Shown: one piece after another, positions 25,394-37,307 of the stretch
How the letters are laid out: each line of letters opens with the position of its first letter
Numbering within the stretch: the stretch's first letter is position 1
DNA from: Actinacidiphila epipremni
Lineage (GTDB): Bacteria; Actinomycetota; Actinomycetes; Streptomycetales; Streptomycetaceae
Assembly (NCBI RefSeq): GCF_012034175.1
Contig: NZ_JAATEJ010000012.1
Location: 1-64,000 of the forward strand
Length of the DNA: 64,000 bases
Reading direction: 5' to 3'
Translations under genes and position numbers: made by a program
The notes under the pieces: generated by a model
What the model was told of the DNA's origin: nothing
Database searches by the model: none
Seen by the model: the letters and a program-made list of their open reading frames with translations, nothing else

Positions 25394-25942
25394 GTGGCGG
25401 GAGCGACCGGCCGGGTGCTTGTTGTGGATGACAACAAGGTGATCCGGCAGTTGATCAGGGTCAACCTGGAGCTGGAGGGCTTCGAGGTCGTGACCGCGGC
25501 TGATGGTGCCGAGTGCCTGGAGATCGTGCACAGCGTGCGGCCGGATGTGGTGACGCTGGACGTTGCCATGCCGCGGTTGGACGGGGTGCGGACGGCTGCG
25601 CGGTTGCGGGCCGATGGGGATCCGTGGACGCGGGGGGTCGGGATCGTCATCGTCAGCGGGGGGAGTGCGCCGGAGGGCGTCGGGGTGCCGGGTGGGGTGG
25701 ACGCGTATGTGGGGAAGCCCTTCGAGCCGGCCGAGCTCGTGGAGACGGTACGGCGGTTGGCCGGGCGGCGGGCCGCTGACGTCGAGGAGGAGGGGGCGGG
25801 TGACGCCGCCGGGGGTGGGGAGTGCGGTGAGGGGGGTGACGAGGCTTCGGAGGGGGAGGACGTCGCCGGCGAGGTGGTGGGGGACGTCGACCTCGACGAT
25901 GAGGAGTGGGGGCGGGCCGCCGCCGCTCCGGGGGGTTCGTGA
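25394..25942 (+). CDS. Single-domain response regulator with acidic tail
   Basis: This 182-residue protein has a receiver domain in its first 125 residues. Visible are the acidic pair in VLVVDDNK, the phospho-acceptor Asp in VVTLDVAMPRLDG, the switch Ser in IVIVSGG and the Lys in VGKPFEPAEL. A Gly/Glu/Asp-rich tail with no DNA-binding domain follows. Such proteins act through protein contacts and need a histidine kinase that is not in this window. GTG 25394 fits the -10 box seven bases upstream. A longer frame to 25310 would run across the promoter. Confidence 0.85.
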   Translation: MAGATGRVLVVDDNKVIRQLIRVNLELEGFEVVTAADGAECLEIVHSVRPDVVTLDVAMPRLDGVRTAARLRADGDPWTRGVGIVIVSGGSAPEGVGVPGGVDAYVGKPFEPAELVETVRRLAGRRAADVEEEGAGDAAGGGECGEGGDEASEGEDVAGEVVGDVDLDDEEWGRAAAAPGGS

Positions 25943-26053
25943 GCAGAATTTGTTCTCCGGGCCGGTTGCGGTGGGTGTGCGGGTGCGCCTCTCCTTGTCG
26001 TGAGCTGGGCGGGCCCGGGGAAATACGGTCGTCGGGGGTGGGGGGTTCTCGCC

Positions 26054-26059
26054 TACGCT
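26054..26059 (+). promoter_or_regulatory. -10 box of leaderless nrtL
   Basis: TACGCT ends seven bases before GTG 26067 and no ribosome-binding site is present. The spacing is identical to that of the response-regulator gene upstream. Confidence 0.45.
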
Positions 26060-26066
26060 GGGGGCC

Positions 26067-27158
26067 GTGACCCCCGCTGAGCTGTCGTGGACCGTGCTGA
26101 GTACGGTCCGGCGTGCCGTCGCCGCCGACGAGTTGCGGGTGGCTGTGCCGGAGAAGGTGGTCGTGCAGCGCCCGCCGCGGCCCGGGTGCGGGGACTACGC
26201 CACCAACGTCGCCCTGCAGCTCGCCGGAGCCGCCGGGCGCAGTGCGTACGAGGTCGCCGCGATCCTCGCGCCCCGGCTCGCCAAGGAGCCCGGCATCGCG
26301 CAGGTCGAGATCGCCGGCGCCGGGTTTCTGAACATCACGCTGAGCGCCCGGGCGTACGCCGACGTCGTACGGCAGGTGCGCGAGCAGGGCGAGCGGTACG
26401 GGTACGGTGACGGGCTCGCCGGGGAGCGGGTCACCGTCGTGCCGGAGGCGGACGGCGGCCTGGGTGGGGCGGCCGGGGGAGCCGGCGTAGGCGGAGTAGC
26501 CGGGGGAGTCGGGGTGCGGGCCCGGCTTGTCGCCGAGGTCGTCAACACGCTGCTGCACGCCGCCGGCGCCCGCCCCGGGCGCGAGGAAACGCTCCGGGTC
26601 GCCGAGCCGGCGCAGCCCCCCGCGCCCGTGCCCGACCCCGCGCATCGCGCGACCGACGACCCCGGCACCGCAGCCCCCGCCCTCGGGCCCGACGAGACCC
26701 GGTGGGCCCTGCTGCGCCCGCCCGGCGAGGACACGCCCCGGCTCACGGCGAGCCTGCTGGAGCAGCGCGAAAGCAATCCCCTCTTCCGGGTCCGTTACGC
26801 TCACGCCCGGACCCGTGCGCTGCTGCGCAATGCCCAGGACCTGGGCGTACGGATCGAGGGCCGGGAGCGGGACCCGTACCGGCACCCCGCGGAGACGGAG
26901 CTGCTCGGGCTCGTCGCGGATTTTCCGCGGGTCGTGGAGACGGCCGCGCGGCGGCGGGCGCCCGACCGGGTGGCCCGGCACATGGAGCGGCTGGGGGACG
27001 CGTTCCTGCGCTTCCAGGACGAGTGCCCCGCGCTACCCAAAGGCGACGAGAAACCCTCGGCCGTCCACGCTGCCCGGCTGCGCCTCGCCGACGCGACCGG
27101 CATCGTGCTCGCCGGCGGCCTCCACCTCCTCGGCATCACCGCGCCCGACCATCTCTAG
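26067..27158 (+). CDS. nrtL: ArgS-related anticodon-binding protein NrtL
   Basis: This 363-residue protein has two ends of an arginyl-tRNA synthetase without the enzyme core. Residues 1-100 match the N-terminal Add-1 domain (CGDYATNVALQLA, GFLNITLS). The C-terminal 130 residues match the DALR anticodon-binding domain (ESNPLFRVRYAHARTRALLR, LRLADATGIVLAGGL). The HIGH and KMSKS active-site motifs are absent, so it cannot charge tRNA by that route. It heads the run nrtL-lysA-hom-thrC-thrB. Its job is not established, and a regulatory role in amino-acid supply is a guess. Confidence 0.85.
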   Translation: MTPAELSWTVLSTVRRAVAADELRVAVPEKVVVQRPPRPGCGDYATNVALQLAGAAGRSAYEVAAILAPRLAKEPGIAQVEIAGAGFLNITLSARAYADVVRQVREQGERYGYGDGLAGERVTVVPEADGGLGGAAGGAGVGGVAGGVGVRARLVAEVVNTLLHAAGARPGREETLRVAEPAQPPAPVPDPAHRATDDPGTAAPALGPDETRWALLRPPGEDTPRLTASLLEQRESNPLFRVRYAHARTRALLRNAQDLGVRIEGRERDPYRHPAETELLGLVADFPRVVETAARRRAPDRVARHMERLGDAFLRFQDECPALPKGDEKPSAVHAARLRLADATGIVLAGGLHLLGITAPDHL

Positions 27159-27360
27159 CCCCGGCCCCCACCCGGTGGCCGGCCCCCACCCGGCGGCCGA
27201 TCCCGCCCCGCAGGCCGGCACCGCAAGGGCCCGCAGCCCAGGCCCGAGAGCCCGACCCGCAGGGCCCAGCCCGAAGGCCAGGCCCGAAGGCCGGGCCCGC
27301 AGGCCCAGCCCGAAGGCCCAGCCCAAAAGCCAGGCCCGAGGAGCCTCGCCCGCCCCGAGC
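27159..27360. repeat. GC-rich degenerate repeats between nrtL and lysA
   Basis: Short blocks such as GGCCCAGCCCGAAGGCC and GGCCCGAAGGCCGGGCCC recur many times without a strict period. The region has strong self-pairing potential. No coding frame is convincing. A polyC run near 27385 separates it from the lysA ribosome-binding site. Confidence 0.5.
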
Positions 27361-27413
27361 TCCACCCCCCCACCCCAAAAAAGCCCCCCCCCCGAGAACG
27401 AGGAACCACCGCC

Positions 27414-28805
27414 GTGAGCCGATCCGCACACCCCGCCGGTCCCCGGCACGCCGACGTGCTGCCCGAAGGCCACTACAGCGCCCCGCCCGCCGACCTCAAC
27501 CACCTCGACCCCCACGTCTGGTCGCGCACCGTCACGCGCAATGACGACGGTGCCGTCGAGGTCGGCGGGATCGACGTGCGGGACCTGGCCGCCGAGCAGG
27601 GGACGCCCGCCTACGTCCTGGACGAGGCCGACTTCCGGGCCCGCTGCCGCGCCTGGCGGGCGGCCTTCGGCAAGGACGCGGACGTCTTCTACGCCGGCAA
27701 GGCGTTCCTGTCCCGCGCGGTGGTGCGCTGGCTGCACGAGGAGGGGCTCGACCTCGACGTGTGCTCGGGCACGGAGCTCGCGGTCGCGCTGGACGCCGGC
27801 ATGCCCGCCGACCGGATCGCGATGCACGGCAACAACAAGACGCCCGCCGAGATCGACCGCGCGGTCGCCGCCGGCGTCGGGCGCATCGTGCTGGACTCCT
27901 TCCAGGAGATCGTCCGGGTCGCCGCCGCGGCCGAGCGGCACGGGCGGCGGCAGCGGGTGCAGATCCGGGTCACGGTCGGCGTCGAGGCGCACACCCACGA
28001 GTTCATCGCGACCGCGCACGAGGACCAGAAGTTCGGCATCCCGCTGGCCGGCGGGCAGGCCGCCGAGGCGGTGCGCCGGGTGCTGAAGCTGGAGAGCCTG
28101 GAGCTGGTGGGCATCCACAGCCACATCGGCTCGCAGATCTTCGACATGTCCGGCTTCGAGGTCGCCGCCCGCCGCGTCGTGGGGCTGCTCGGCGAGATCC
28201 GCGACGAGCACGGCGTGCAGCTGCCGGAGATCGACCTCGGCGGCGGCCTCGGCATCGCGTACACCTCCGCCGACGACCCCGCCGAGCCGCACCAGATCGC
28301 CAAGTCCCTCACCGAGATCGTCACCCGCGAGTGCGAGGCGGCCGGCCTCGACCTGCCGCGGCTGTCGGTCGAGCCGGGCCGGGCGATCGTCGGCCCGACC
28401 GCCTTCACGCTGTACGAGGTCGGCACCGTCAAGCCGCTGGAGGGCCTGCGCACGTACGTCAGCGTCGACGGCGGCATGTCCGACAACATCCGCACCGCCC
28501 TCTACGACGCCGAGTACAGCGTCGCGCTGGTCTCCCGGCGCAGCGACGCCGAGCCGATGCTCAGCCGGGTCGTCGGCAAGCACTGCGAGAGCGGCGACAT
28601 CGTCGTACGCGACGCCTTCCTGCCCGCCGACCTCGCGCCCGGCGACCTCATCGCGGTGCCGGCGACCGGCGCGTACTGCCGCTCGATGGCCAGCAACTAC
28701 AACCACGCCCTGCGCCCCCCGGTGGTCGCGGTCGCCGACGGGCAGGCGCGGGTGATCGTCCGCCGGGAGACCGAGGAGGACCTGCTGCGCCTGGACGTGG
28801 GCTGA
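27414..28805 (+). CDS. lysA: Diaminopimelate decarboxylase
   Basis: LysA makes L-lysine from meso-diaminopimelate with pyridoxal phosphate. The 463-residue protein has the PLP lysine in [16 protein letters not shown], the phosphate-binding [17 protein letters not shown], the catalytic Cys in GKHCESGD and the substrate-binding [12 protein letters not shown]. An N-terminal extension of about 40 residues is usual in Streptomyces. GTG 27414 is preceded by GAGGAA. It precedes hom, thrC and thrB, the threonine branch of the same aspartate pathway. A hairpin closes the gene. Confidence 0.96.
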   Translation: MSRSAHPAGPRHADVLPEGHYSAPPADLNHLDPHVWSRTVTRNDDGAVEVGGIDVRDLAAEQGTPAYVLDEADFRARCRAWRAAFGKDADVFYAGKAFLSRAVVRWLHEEGLDLDVCSGTELAVALDAGMPADRIAMHGNNKTPAEIDRAVAAGVGRIVLDSFQEIVRVAAAAERHGRRQRVQIRVTVGVEAHTHEFIATAHEDQKFGIPLAGGQAAEAVRRVLKLESLELVGIHSHIGSQIFDMSGFEVAARRVVGLLGEIRDEHGVQLPEIDLGGGLGIAYTSADDPAEPHQIAKSLTEIVTRECEAAGLDLPRLSVEPGRAIVGPTAFTLYEVGTVKPLEGLRTYVSVDGGMSDNIRTALYDAEYSVALVSRRSDAEPMLSRVVGKHCESGDIVVRDAFLPADLAPGDLIAVPATGAYCRSMASNYNHALRPPVVAVADGQARVIVRRETEEDLLRLDVG

Positions 28806-28817
28806 GCCACCGCAACC

Positions 28818-28850
28818 GTCCGGACCGTAAAAAGGATCTACGGTCCGGAC
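28818..28850 (+). terminator. Hairpin after lysA
   Basis: A perfect 12-bp stem (GTCCGGACCGTA with TACGGTCCGGAC) encloses a nine-base loop, starting 13 bases after the lysA stop. It separates lysA from hom. Repeated ACGGCACGGGA blocks follow near 29021-29042, before hom. Confidence 0.65.
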
Positions 28851-29093
28851 CCGCCCGGCGGGCCGAAACACCGCCCCGCCTGCCGCCCGCGCAGCAAATC
28901 TCACGGCTCGCCCGGATGGTCTCGCATTCCGGACAGGGCGTGGCTTCTCCCATCCGGTGGGTGAGACTGGTTCCCTCCACGGCGTACGGGCCCGGGCCCG
29001 GATCCGTACGCGGCGCGGGGACGGCACGGGAACGGCACGGGACACGGGAAAACGGCACCCGGACACGGGAGGCCGTACGAGAGACGAGGTCGG

Positions 29094-30458
29094 ATGATGC
29101 GTACGCGTCCGCTGAAGGTGGCGCTGCTGGGGTGCGGTGTGGTCGGCTCCGAGGTCACGCGCATCATCACGACGCAGAGCGCCGACCTCGCCGCCCGTAT
29201 CGGCGCGCCGATCGAGCTGGCCGGTATCGCGGTGCGCCGGCCCAACCGGGTGCGCGAGGGCGTGCCCGCCGAGCTGCTGACCACGGACGCGACCGCGCTG
29301 GTCAAACGCGGCGACCTCGACGTCGTCGTCGAGGTCATCGGCGGTATCGAGCCGGTCCGCACGCTGATCACCACCGCCTTCGAGCACGGCGCCTCGGTCG
29401 TCTCGGCCAACAAGGCGCTGCTGGCCGCGGACGGCGCGAGCCTGCACGCCCAGGCCGCCGAGCACGGCGTGGACCTCTACTACGAGGCCGCGGTCGCCGG
29501 GGCGATCCCGCTGATCAGGCCGCTGCGCGAGTCGCTGGCCGGCGACAAGGTCAACCGGGTGCTCGGCATCGTCAACGGCACCACCAACTTCATCCTCGAC
29601 AAGATGGACACCACCGGCGCCGGCTACAGCGAGGCGCTGGACGAGGCCACCGCGCTCGGTTACGCGGAGGCCGACCCGACCGCGGACGTCGAGGGCTTCG
29701 ACGCCGCCGCGAAGGCCGCGATCCTGGCCGGGATCGCCTTCCACACCCGCGTCACCATCGACGACGTCCACCGCGAGGGCCTGACCGAGGTCACCGCGGC
29801 GGACATCGCCTCGGCGAAGAAGATGGGCTGCACCGTCAAGCTGCTGGCCATCTGCGAGCGGGCCCGCGACGGCCGCTCGGTCACCGCGCGGGTGCACCCC
29901 GCGATGATTCCCCTCAGCCACCCGCTGGCCTCCGTACGGGGGGCCTACAACGCCGTCTTCGTCGAGGCGGAGGCGGCCGGGCGGCTGATGTTCTACGGTC
30001 CCGGCGCCGGCGGTGCACCCACCGCCTCCGCCGTACTCGGCGACCTGGTGGCCGCCTGCCGCAACAAGCTGGCGGCGACCACGGGAGCCGGCGAGTCCGC
30101 GTACACGCAACTGCCGGTGAGCCCGATGGGCGATGTGGTCACCCGTTACCACATCAGCCTTGACGTGGCGGACAAACCGGGCGTCCTGGCACAGGTCGCC
30201 ACGGTGTTCGCCGAGCACGACGTGTCCATCGACACGGTGCGGCAGCAGGGCAGGAGCCAGGGCCTGGGCGGTGACACCAACGACGGTGCCGCCGACGCGC
30301 CGGGCGGCGCCGGGCGGCTGCGGGAGGGCGGCGAGGCCTCGCTCGTCGTCGTCACCCACCGCGCGCCGGACGCCGCGCTCTCGGCGACCGTGGCGAGCCT
30401 GCGCACACTCGACACCGTACGCGGCGTCGCCAGCATCATGCGCGTGGAAGGGGAGTAA
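29094..30458 (+). CDS. hom: Homoserine dehydrogenase
   Basis: The enzyme reduces aspartate semialdehyde to homoserine, the branch toward threonine and methionine. The 454-residue protein has the NAD(P)-binding VALLGCGVVGSEV, ANKALLA, NGTTNFIL, and the catalytic lysine region GFDAAAKAAILAGIAFH. It ends in an ACT domain (about 355-454) for allosteric control. The ACT domain contains a low-complexity insert (about residues 387-408: GRSQGLGGDTNDGAADAPGG), longer than in most homologues. ATG 29094 (or 29097) follows GAGG. thrC starts six bases after its stop. Confidence 0.95.
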   Translation: MMRTRPLKVALLGCGVVGSEVTRIITTQSADLAARIGAPIELAGIAVRRPNRVREGVPAELLTTDATALVKRGDLDVVVEVIGGIEPVRTLITTAFEHGASVVSANKALLAADGASLHAQAAEHGVDLYYEAAVAGAIPLIRPLRESLAGDKVNRVLGIVNGTTNFILDKMDTTGAGYSEALDEATALGYAEADPTADVEGFDAAAKAAILAGIAFHTRVTIDDVHREGLTEVTAADIASAKKMGCTVKLLAICERARDGRSVTARVHPAMIPLSHPLASVRGAYNAVFVEAEAAGRLMFYGPGAGGAPTASAVLGDLVAACRNKLAATTGAGESAYTQLPVSPMGDVVTRYHISLDVADKPGVLAQVATVFAEHDVSIDTVRQQGRSQGLGGDTNDGAADAPGGAGRLREGGEASLVVVTHRAPDAALSATVASLRTLDTVRGVASIMRVEGE

Positions 30459-30464
30459 CCCGCT

Positions 30465-31556
30465 ATGAACGCAACCATCGACCAGCCACGAATGTCCGGC
30501 ACCCACCAGTGGCGCGGTGTCATCGAGGAGTACCGCGACCGGCTCCCGGTCGGCGCGGACACCCCGGTGGTCACGCTGCTGGAGGGTGGCACCCCGCTGG
30601 TCCCGGCCCAGCTGCTGTCCGAGCGGACCGGGTGCGACGTGTACCTCAAGGTCGAGGGCGCGAACCCGACCGGGTCCTTCAAGGACCGCGGGATGACCAT
30701 GGCCATCTCCAAGGCCAAGGAGGCCGGCGCGCAGGCCGTCATCTGCGCTTCCACCGGCAACACCTCCGCCTCCGCCGCGGCCTACGCGGTACGGGCCGGG
30801 ATGGTGTGCGCGGTGCTCGTGCCGCAGGGCAAGATCGCGCTGGGCAAGATGGGGCAGGCCCTCGTGCACGGCAGCCGCATCCTCCAGGTCGACGGCAACT
30901 TCGACGACTGCCTGGACCTGGCGCGGGGCCTGAGCGAGAAGTACCCGGTGGCGCTGGTCAACTCGGTCAACCCGGTGCGCATCGAGGGGCAGAAGACGGC
31001 GGCCTTCGAGGTCGTCGACGCGCTCGGCGACGCGCCCGACCTGCATCTGCTCCCCGTGGGCAACGCCGGGAACATCACCGCCTACTGGCGCGGCTACCAG
31101 GAGTACGCGGCCGACGGGATGGCCACCCGCAAACCGCGGATGTGGGGCTTCCAGGCGTCCGGCTCCGCGCCGATCGTCAACGGCGCTCCGGTGCGGCAGC
31201 CGCAGACGATCGCCACCGCGATCCGGATCGGCAACCCGGCGTCCTGGCAGTTCGCCGAGCAGGCGCGCGACGAGTCCGGCGGCGTCATCGAGGCGGTCAC
31301 GGACCGTCAGATCCTGGCGGCCTACCGGCTGCTGGCGGCCAAGGAGGGCGTCTTCGTCGAGCCCGCCTCGGCGGCCTCGGTCGCCGGCCTGCTCAAGGCC
31401 GCGGAAGAAGGCCGGGTCGACCCCGGCCAGCGCATCGTCTGCACGGTCACCGGCAACGGCCTCAAAGACCCCGACTGGGCCGTCGCCGGCGCCCCCGCCC
31501 CTCTTACGGTCCCGGTCGACGCGGACGCCGCGGCCAGGAGCCTCGGGCTGGCGTAA
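30465..31556 (+). CDS. thrC: Threonine synthase
   Basis: ThrC converts O-phosphohomoserine to threonine, using pyridoxal phosphate. The 363-residue protein has the PLP lysine in [12 protein letters not shown], the [13 protein letters not shown] loop, [11 protein letters not shown] for phosphate binding and a C-terminal [14 protein letters not shown] 30465 begins just after hom, in the hom-thrC-thrB order typical of actinobacteria. A GC-rich hairpin after the stop separates it from thrB. Confidence 0.96.
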   Translation: MNATIDQPRMSGTHQWRGVIEEYRDRLPVGADTPVVTLLEGGTPLVPAQLLSERTGCDVYLKVEGANPTGSFKDRGMTMAISKAKEAGAQAVICASTGNTSASAAAYAVRAGMVCAVLVPQGKIALGKMGQALVHGSRILQVDGNFDDCLDLARGLSEKYPVALVNSVNPVRIEGQKTAAFEVVDALGDAPDLHLLPVGNAGNITAYWRGYQEYAADGMATRKPRMWGFQASGSAPIVNGAPVRQPQTIATAIRIGNPASWQFAEQARDESGGVIEAVTDRQILAAYRLLAAKEGVFVEPASAASVAGLLKAAEEGRVDPGQRIVCTVTGNGLKDPDWAVAGAPAPLTVPVDADAAARSLGLA

Positions 31557-31561
31557 GGGCC

Positions 31562-31597
31562 TGCGCCCCCTGCCCCGTCCGGCGGGGCAGGGGCGCA
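31562..31597 (+). terminator. Hairpin after thrC
   Basis: TGCGCCCCCTGCCCC pairs with GGGGCAGGGGCGCA around a seven-base loop, with one bulged C. It begins six bases after the thrC stop, so expression of thrB may be partly separate. The rest of the interval to thrB holds no gene I can support. Confidence 0.6.
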
Positions 31598-31798
31598 CGT
31601 CGGGGAGGCGACACGCATCACGCGCTGTACGTGCGCCCTATGTCGCAGGAGAACCTTCCTTCGATAAGCTGGAACCAGCGGCACCGCAGTGTGCCCCGAA
31701 TCCGGCGGATGCCAACCCCGCATCGCCACTCCCCGCCCCGCCGCCCGGCAATGGTGCCGCGCCCGCAGGGCGAACCGCACAAGGAGATTCGTCGAACG

Positions 31799-32722
31799 AT
31801 GGCCGGTCCCGCGTTCCGCGCTGCCGCAGTACGAGTGCGCGTCCCCGCGACCAGCGCGAACCTCGGGCCCGGGTTCGACGCCTTCGGGCTGGCCCTGGGG
31901 CTGTACGACGACGTCGTGGTGCGGGTCGCGGACGCCGGCCTGCACGTCGACATAGCCGGCGAGGGCGCCGACACGCTCGCGCGGGACGAGAAACACCTGG
32001 TCGTACGCTCGCTGCGGACCGCCTTCGACCTGCTCGGCGGCCAGCCGCGCGGCCTGGAGGTGGTGTGCGCCAACCGCATTCCGCACGGCCGCGGCCTCGG
32101 CTCCTCCTCGGCCGCCATCTGCGCGGGCATCATCGCCGCGCGGGCGGTGACCATAGGCGGGCCGTCCGTCCTGGACGACACCGCGCTGCTGGAGCTGGCG
32201 ACCGAGATCGAGGGGCACCCCGACAACGTCGCGGCGTGTCTGCTGGGCGGTTTCACCGTCGCCTGGAGCGAGGGCGGGGCCGCCCGTGCCGTCCGGATGG
32301 ACCCGGCGCCGTCGCTGGTCCCGGTGGTCTTCGTGCCGGCCACGCCGCTGCTGACCGAGACCGCGCGCGGGCTGCTGCCGCGCAGCGTCCCCCACGTGGA
32401 CGCCGCCGCCAACGCCGGCCGGGCGGCGCTGCTGGTCGAGGCGCTGACCAGGCGGGTCGACCTGCTGCTGCCGGCCACCGAGGACCGGCTGCACCAGGAG
32501 TACCGGGCTCCGGCGATGCCGGAAACGCTGTCGTTGGTGAACCGGCTGCGCGGTGAGGGCGTCCCTGCTGTCGTGTCGGGCGCGGGACCGACCGTCCTGG
32601 CGCTGACCGACGACGGGGCCGCCGACAAGGTCTCCCGGCTCGCGGGCGGGGCATGGGCGGCGCACCGCCTGTCCCTGGACGCGGACGGGGCGTGTGTACT
32701 GCCGCTCGCCGGGGGGCAGTGA
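31799..32722 (+). CDS. thrB: Homoserine kinase
   Basis: This GHMP-family kinase phosphorylates homoserine. The 307-residue protein has RVRVPATSANLGPGFDAFG at the N-terminus, the ATP-binding PHGRGLGSSSAAI at about residue 97, EGHPDNVAACLLGG, and the C-terminal VSGAGPTVLALT. ATG 31799 is preceded by AAGGAG at a rather long distance of 12 bases. It completes the threonine branch with hom and thrC. Confidence 0.95.
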   Translation: MAGPAFRAAAVRVRVPATSANLGPGFDAFGLALGLYDDVVVRVADAGLHVDIAGEGADTLARDEKHLVVRSLRTAFDLLGGQPRGLEVVCANRIPHGRGLGSSSAAICAGIIAARAVTIGGPSVLDDTALLELATEIEGHPDNVAACLLGGFTVAWSEGGAARAVRMDPAPSLVPVVFVPATPLLTETARGLLPRSVPHVDAAANAGRAALLVEALTRRVDLLLPATEDRLHQEYRAPAMPETLSLVNRLRGEGVPAVVSGAGPTVLALTDDGAADKVSRLAGGAWAAHRLSLDADGACVLPLAGGQ

Positions 32723-33083
32723 CACGGTTGCCGGTCGTGAGAGGGGGAATGTTTGCTGGATCCGGTAGTGTTAACCTCAAGCCTGCATTCGATGCCCGAC
32801 GGGCCGGATGCACCGCGTCCCTCACACGGGACCGCATTTCTTCCGGGAGCCTCCCACCTCGCATAGGGCCTGATCCGCTGACACGGATTCCCGACCCGAG
32901 CGATGTTGAGCACGCTCCGGATATTCGGTACGAGTTCCCTCCGTGCCGAAGGCACGTATGTATTTCTGCCGCCATCAGGCGGACCACCGCCCCGGTTCTG
33001 GACAGCGGGAACGCCCAGATCCGGACAGCACGACCGGTCGCCGAGCCAGACAGGCCGACGCCCGCTCCAGGGAAGGACCCTTC
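32723..33083 (+). other. rho promoter and leader region
   Basis: This is a gene-free stretch of 361 bases between thrB and rho. TAGTGT at 32766-32771 is a possible -10 box, without a good -35. The long leader may allow control of rho, as in other bacteria, but I see no clear attenuator. The open frame from 32943 is an upstream extension of rho and not a better start. Confidence 0.4.
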
Positions 33084-35126
<2,043 letters not shown>

Positions 35127-35145
35127 CCCCGCACCGCCCGCAGCG

Positions 35146-35186
35146 AAGGGCCCCGCCCGCCGGCACGACCGGCAGGCGGGGCCCTT
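35146..35186 (+). terminator. Hairpin after rho
   Basis: Eighteen-base arms (35146-35163 and 35169-35186) pair with one mismatch around a five-base loop, 20 bases after the rho stop. This is a strong terminator without a T-tract. Confidence 0.75.
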
Positions 35187-35369
35187 CGCCGTGCCGCACC
35201 CGCGCGGACGGCGGGCGCGTACGACGTTTGTTCGTACGGCGTTACGCCGTCCGCCATCCGGGCGCCCGCCAGGACGGATGTCCGCAGTCCTACAGTCGGC
35301 CGGCTATGCCGCCGCGCACCGGTGAACCCACCGCGTACGGCGGCGCGTTACCGACGACAGGAGTCGTGG

Positions 35370-37175
35370 ATGTTCCCTGCCCGCAAGAGCGCGGACCGGC
35401 GACGGGGGCGGCGGCTGCCGCTGGCCGCCGGCGCGGTCGCGTTCGGCGCCGGTGCCGCCGGTGTGCTGCTCGTGGCACCGGCCCAGGCCGGCACCCCCGT
35501 ACGGCCACCGGTGGCGCCGGCCCCGGTGCACCCCCAGGCGCCCTCCGCGGCGCAGCTGGGCGCCGCCGCGGCCCACGCGGTCCCGGCGGTCCACGCGCGC
35601 GACAAGGCCGCGGCTCAGAGCCGCGCGACCGGCAAGGCGGCGCCGCTCGACCCGAAGATCATCGGCGGTACGACCACGACCATCGCGAGCGCCCCCTGGG
35701 CGGTGCAGCTGTGGTACGACGACGAGAACGGCACCCCGGCCGACTTCTCCGACGACGACGCCTTCTTCTGCAGCGGCGTCCTGGTCGCCCCCACCAAGGT
35801 CGTCACCGCCGGCCACTGCGCCGCCGGTGAGCACTGGGACGACACCAACCCGGACGGCACCGTCTTCGGCTTCGCGCTCACCGGCACCGACCAGCTGCCC
35901 ACCGTGAACGCCGACAACACCACCAACTGGCACGGCGGCACCCCGACGGCCGTGTGGCGGCAGTGGAGCCACCCGTCGTTCAACGCCGTCACGCTCGACA
36001 ACGACATCGCCGTCCTGACCCTCGACACGCCCGTGACCGCCACCCCGCTGCCGCTGGCGCCGGCGGACGACACGGCCGACTACGCCGTGGGCACGAACGC
36101 CACCGTCTACGGCTGGGGGCGCACGTCCTCCACCAGCGAGGACCTGTCGCAGACGCTGCGCAAGGCCACGTTGCCGATCGACCCGGCGGCCGACTGCACG
36201 GCGGCCTACGGCACGCAGTTCAACGCCGCCCACCAGGTCTGCGCGGGCCCCGCGGCCACCGGCACCGACGACGGCACCACCGGCGTCTGCAACGGCGACT
36301 CCGGCGGCCCGCTGGTCGTGGCCGGCCGGCTGGTCGGCGTGACGTCCGGCGCCTCGCAGTCCTGCGTCGCCGAGGGGACGTACAGCGTCTTCACCAAGGT
36401 CAGCGCGTACGACGGCGTCGTCCAGCCGCGGATCGACGACGCCGACGTCAGCGGCGACGGCCGGGCCGACCTGTGGGGCGTGACGTCCACCGGGGAGATG
36501 TACCTGTACTTCTCCACCGGCAACGCCTTCGAGGCCCGCAGGGACGAGGGCGCCAACCCCGGGCTCACCCTGCTGCGGCAGTCCGACCTGGACCGGGACG
36601 GCTTCCCCGACCTGCTGGAGCGCTACTCCGACGGCCAGCTGTTCGTCGACAACGGGACGACCGTCTCGCGGGTCGGCTCCGGCTGGAACTCGATGGCCTC
36701 CCTGGTCGCCCCGGGCGACCTGAGCGGCGACGGGCTGCCCGACCTGGTCGGCACCGACACCAACGGCACGTCCTGGTTCTACCCAGGCAACGGCAAGGGC
36801 GGCTTCGGCGCCCGCAGCCAGATCGGCACCGGCTGGGGCCAGTACGCGGGCACCCTGTACGGCTCCGGCGACCTCACCGGCGACGGCCGGCCCGACATGG
36901 TCGCCCGGGACACCACGGGCGTGCTGTGGCTCTACACGGGCACCGGCAAGGCGCCCGGCGTATGGGCGGCCCGCACCAGGGTCGGCGCCGGCTGGGGCCA
37001 GTACGACCTGTTCGCCGCCACCGGCGACATCACCGGCGACGGCCACGCCGACCTGATCGCGCGGGACACCACCGGCGTGCTGTGGCTCTACCCGGGCACC
37101 GGCTCGACGACCGCGCCCTACGCGGCCCGGATCCGGATCGGCGCCGGCTGGGGCGCCTACACCCAGCTCGGCTGA
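35370..37175 (+). CDS. Secreted trypsin-like serine protease with FG-GAP repeats
   Basis: The 601-residue protein has a signal peptide (RRGRRLPLAAGAVAFGAG, cleavage after APAQA at about residue 40) and a propeptide. A trypsin-like domain begins at KIIGGT. The catalytic triad is present: His in VTAGHC, Asp in LDNDIAVL, Ser in CNGDSGGP. The last 230 residues form FG-GAP/VCBS repeats with calcium-binding loops (DVSGDGRADL, DLDRDGFPDL, DLSGDGLPDL, DLTGDGRPDM, DITGDGHADL). These probably fold as a beta-propeller for binding a substrate or the cell wall. ATG 35370 has AGGAG upstream. Confidence 0.93.
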   Translation: MFPARKSADRRRGRRLPLAAGAVAFGAGAAGVLLVAPAQAGTPVRPPVAPAPVHPQAPSAAQLGAAAAHAVPAVHARDKAAAQSRATGKAAPLDPKIIGGTTTTIASAPWAVQLWYDDENGTPADFSDDDAFFCSGVLVAPTKVVTAGHCAAGEHWDDTNPDGTVFGFALTGTDQLPTVNADNTTNWHGGTPTAVWRQWSHPSFNAVTLDNDIAVLTLDTPVTATPLPLAPADDTADYAVGTNATVYGWGRTSSTSEDLSQTLRKATLPIDPAADCTAAYGTQFNAAHQVCAGPAATGTDDGTTGVCNGDSGGPLVVAGRLVGVTSGASQSCVAEGTYSVFTKVSAYDGVVQPRIDDADVSGDGRADLWGVTSTGEMYLYFSTGNAFEARRDEGANPGLTLLRQSDLDRDGFPDLLERYSDGQLFVDNGTTVSRVGSGWNSMASLVAPGDLSGDGLPDLVGTDTNGTSWFYPGNGKGGFGARSQIGTGWGQYAGTLYGSGDLTGDGRPDMVARDTTGVLWLYTGTGKAPGVWAARTRVGAGWGQYDLFAATGDITGDGHADLIARDTTGVLWLYPGTGSTTAPYAARIRIGAGWGAYTQLG

Positions 37176-37218
37176 GCCGACCGCGGTGGCAGACCGTCAC
37201 CGTATGTGACGAAAAAAT

Positions 37219-37254
37219 CGCCCGCGTACCCTCTGACCTGGGGGTACGCGGGCG
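37219..37254 (-). terminator. Intrinsic terminator facing the minus strand
   Basis: A perfect 13-bp stem (37219-37231 with 37242-37254) is followed on the minus strand by ATTTTTT, the classic intrinsic-terminator layout. Both neighbouring genes are on the plus strand. It may stop antisense transcription, or act as a T-less terminator for the protease gene on the plus strand. Confidence 0.65.
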
Positions 37255-37307
37255 GTCCCGGTGCGCTGCGGATGCCGACCCCGGTACCCGAGGCGCACGA
37301 TGGAGGA

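Noticed and set aside
27033..31598. 1521-codon open frame on the minus strand
   Set aside because: It is the antisense shadow of nrtL, lysA, hom and thrC. In GC-rich DNA long empty frames opposite real genes are normal, and the peptide has no domain.
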